A DNA stretch of 6,133 bases from Verrucomicrobiia bacterium (GTDB lineage: Bacteria > Verrucomicrobiota > Verrucomicrobiia > Opitutales > Opitutaceae), in the NCBI GenBank assembly GCA_030424825.1, contig JAUHWE010000308.1:1-6133 (forward strand), written 5' to 3'. Below, piece by piece: positions 4,927 to 6,133 of this stretch (within the stretch, counting starts at the first letter, position 1; every line of letters starts with the position of its first letter). The notes under the pieces are model-generated. The model had not been told where the DNA came from, did not search any database, and saw only the letters and a program-made list of their open reading frames with translations. A program made the position numbers and the translations under genes.

Positions 4927-5391
4927 ATGCTGCATGTCGTACTGTTCCAACCAGAGATTCCCCAAAATACGGGGAACATTGGACGTACCTGCGCCATCAC
5001 CGAATCTCGTTTGCATTTGATCTATCCGTTGGGTTTTGAGATACGCGACAAGCATCTGCGCCGAAGCGGAATGGATTATTGGCACAATCTCGATATTCGG
5101 CACCATGAGAATTGGGAAGCGTTTAAGAAGTCAGAGGATGGGCCCACGCGCTTGTTTCTTATGACGACAAAGGGCGCTCGTTCCTATTGGGACATTGAAT
5201 ACCAAGATGGAGACGGACTGGTGTTTGGTAGAGAGGGTTCGGGAGCTCCGGATTGGATGCATGAGGAAATCGGCGAAGACCGACGCGTTCTGATACCCTT
5301 GTACAACGATACCTTGCGTTCCTTAAATCTCGCCACCAGTGCGGGAATCGCCGTCTACGAAGCGATGCGGCAGCTTAAAGGAAATCCCTAG
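4927..5391 (+). CDS. trmL: tRNA (cytidine(34)-2'-O)-methyltransferase TrmL (SPOUT family)
   Basis: A 154-residue protein, close to the 157 residues of E. coli TrmL (YibK). TrmL methylates the 2'-OH of the wobble nucleotide of the two tRNA-Leu isoacceptors with CAA and UAA-type anticodons, using S-adenosylmethionine. The three SPOUT regions are visible: PEIPQNTGNIGRTC (9-22), LVFGREGSGAPDW (98-110) and LIPLYNDTLRSLNLATSAGIAVYEAMRQL in pieces from 122 to 150, which forms the knotted cofactor site. GMDYW (48-52) and the usual LIYPLGFEI region (31-39) also fit. In motif 2 the common FGPExxG is FGREGSG. The ATG at 4927 places the first strand (HVVLFQPEIP) right at the N-terminus, as in the family. 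It lies 42 bases after thrH and is probably co-transcribed. Confidence 0.95.
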   Translation: MLHVVLFQPEIPQNTGNIGRTCAITESRLHLIYPLGFEIRDKHLRRSGMDYWHNLDIRHHENWEAFKKSEDGPTRLFLMTTKGARSYWDIEYQDGDGLVFGREGSGAPDWMHEEIGEDRRVLIPLYNDTLRSLNLATSAGIAVYEAMRQLKGNP

Positions 5392-5415
5392 TTCGCCAGG
5401 AAACCGATTCTACTG

Positions 5416-6133
5416 GTGGCAATTATTACCCAAAGAGCCCTCGTGCTGAAAACCTCGTCGCTCGGGGACATTATGCATGGGCTGCAATTGGCGCAGACGC
5501 TAAAGGAGAACGATCCAGGGATTGAAATTACTTGGGTGGTCCGTTCGCGTTACGAGCCTTTGGTGCGTGCGAGCACTGCGGTGGACAGAACGATCACCTT
5601 CTTCAGAACGGGCGGTGTATCGGGATTTATCAGTCTGTGTGGCCGGATTCGACGCCGGCATTATGACGTGGTTCTGGATCTTCAAGGCTTGGCTCGCAGT
5701 GGATTGATGACCTTTTTTAGCAAGGCGCCTCGGAAAATTGGGAGGAGCGATGCTCGGGAGGGGGCGACCTTGTTTTACAAGGAACTGGTTCCCCTGCCAC
5801 GAAGTACCGACGCGGTTCACCCCGTGGATATCCTTCTTGAGTTTTGCCGGGTTTTTGGATTCGAGACGAGACTGAAAGGAGCAGTCCAGCTCACGCTGAA
5901 TCAAATGGGCGATTTCGAAAAACCCCGTGGCATGAAGCTGGTGACGATAGCTCCGGAGGGCAGGCGAGCTGACATGGCGTGGGATAAATCCGAGACGCTC
6001 GCTGCGAAACTATTGAACGAGTATCCATCGGCTATTGTGCAGATTCTTGTGGCTCGGTCCATCGATAGGGTCGAAAATTTGAAGAAGGAATTTGGAGAAC
6101 GCCTAAAAGTGCTTAGAACTTCGGACCCTCTGA
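5416..6133 (+). CDS. Glycosyltransferase family 9 (heptosyltransferase I/WaaC-like), 3' end missing
   Basis: The frame is open from the trmL stop to the window edge, with 239 codons visible out of about 330-350 expected. The N-terminal Rossmann half of a GT9 enzyme is clear: RALVLKTSSLGDIMHGLQLA (residues 7-26, with the family's KxSSLGD and the catalytic-type Asp18), EITWVVRSRY (39-48), YDVVLDLQGLARSG (WaaC has AQGLxKS at this place), RKIGRSDAREGATLFYKE, and DAVHPVDILLEFCRVFG. VTIAPEGRRADMAWD begins the C-terminal sugar-nucleotide half. The relatives add heptose to the inner core of lipopolysaccharide at the cytoplasmic face of the inner membrane; the exact acceptor here cannot be told. I prefer GTG at 5416, with AGGAAA at 5398-5403, because it keeps the whole first beta strand. 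GTG at 5443, with AGAG 5 bases upstream, is the alternative. It starts 24 bases after trmL. Confidence 0.88.
   Translation, partial: MAIITQRALVLKTSSLGDIMHGLQLAQTLKENDPGIEITWVVRSRYEPLVRASTAVDRTITFFRTGGVSGFISLCGRIRRRHYDVVLDLQGLARSGLMTFFSKAPRKIGRSDAREGATLFYKELVPLPRSTDAVHPVDILLEFCRVFGFETRLKGAVQLTLNQMGDFEKPRGMKLVTIAPEGRRADMAWDKSETLAAKLLNEYPSAIVQILVARSIDRVENLKKEFGERLKVLRTSDPL

Noticed and set aside
5500..5904. 134-residue minus-strand frame
   Set aside because: It is a shadow of the GT9 gene, whose plus-strand frame carries clear family motifs and stays open to the window edge.
1..6133. CRISPR array, tRNA/rRNA, phage or insertion sequence
   Set aside because: I looked on both strands and saw no spaced direct repeats, tRNA-like cloverleaf, transposase or integrase. 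Coding content is housekeeping-like.

Overview
The window reads as ordinary chromosome from a member of the Verrucomicrobiota, possibly an Opitutae-type lineage. The main clue is a 51-residue, lysine/arginine-rich protein (2830-2985, minus) that resembles the small basic protein family known from Verrucomicrobia and Chlamydiae. A heptosyltransferase-type gene and a lipoprotein indicate a Gram-negative cell envelope. The assignment below phylum level is inference. There is no sign of phage, insertion sequences, CRISPR, tRNA or rRNA.

Left block (1-2537, plus strand): the 3' part of a HemW-like radical SAM gene enters from the left edge. Next come a small lipoprotein whose soluble part resembles the periplasmic P1-head domain of SecD, and a secreted M23 (LytM-type) metallopeptidase that begins inside the end of the lipoprotein gene. 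Tight packing suggests one transcript. The last two products should both face the periplasm.

Middle (2538-2829): a non-coding stretch with two hairpins that share the same AGGGC/GCCCT stem core, followed by a rho-independent terminator that faces the opposite strand. That terminator ends a two-gene minus-strand unit, cutA followed 6 bases later by the small basic protein gene.

Right block (3457-6133, plus strand): across an 84-base divergent gap from cutA lies rpoZ (RNA polymerase omega, TTG start with a strong ribosome binding site), closed by its own terminator. Then come smpB (trans-translation), thrH (phosphoserine phosphatase/homoserine phosphotransferase), trmL (tRNA wobble 2'-O-methylation) and a GT9 heptosyltransferase-like gene that runs off the right edge. 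Short gaps (23, 42 and 24 bases) suggest co-transcription from smpB onward. rpoZ, smpB and trmL share a gene-expression theme, whereas thrH and the glycosyltransferase look like unrelated passengers.

I found no clearly new multi-gene system. The items most worth a second look are the SecD-P1-like lipoprotein paired with the M23 peptidase, the degenerate HNxxYW motif in the HemW-like protein, the paired intergenic hairpins, and the cutA/small-basic-protein pair.
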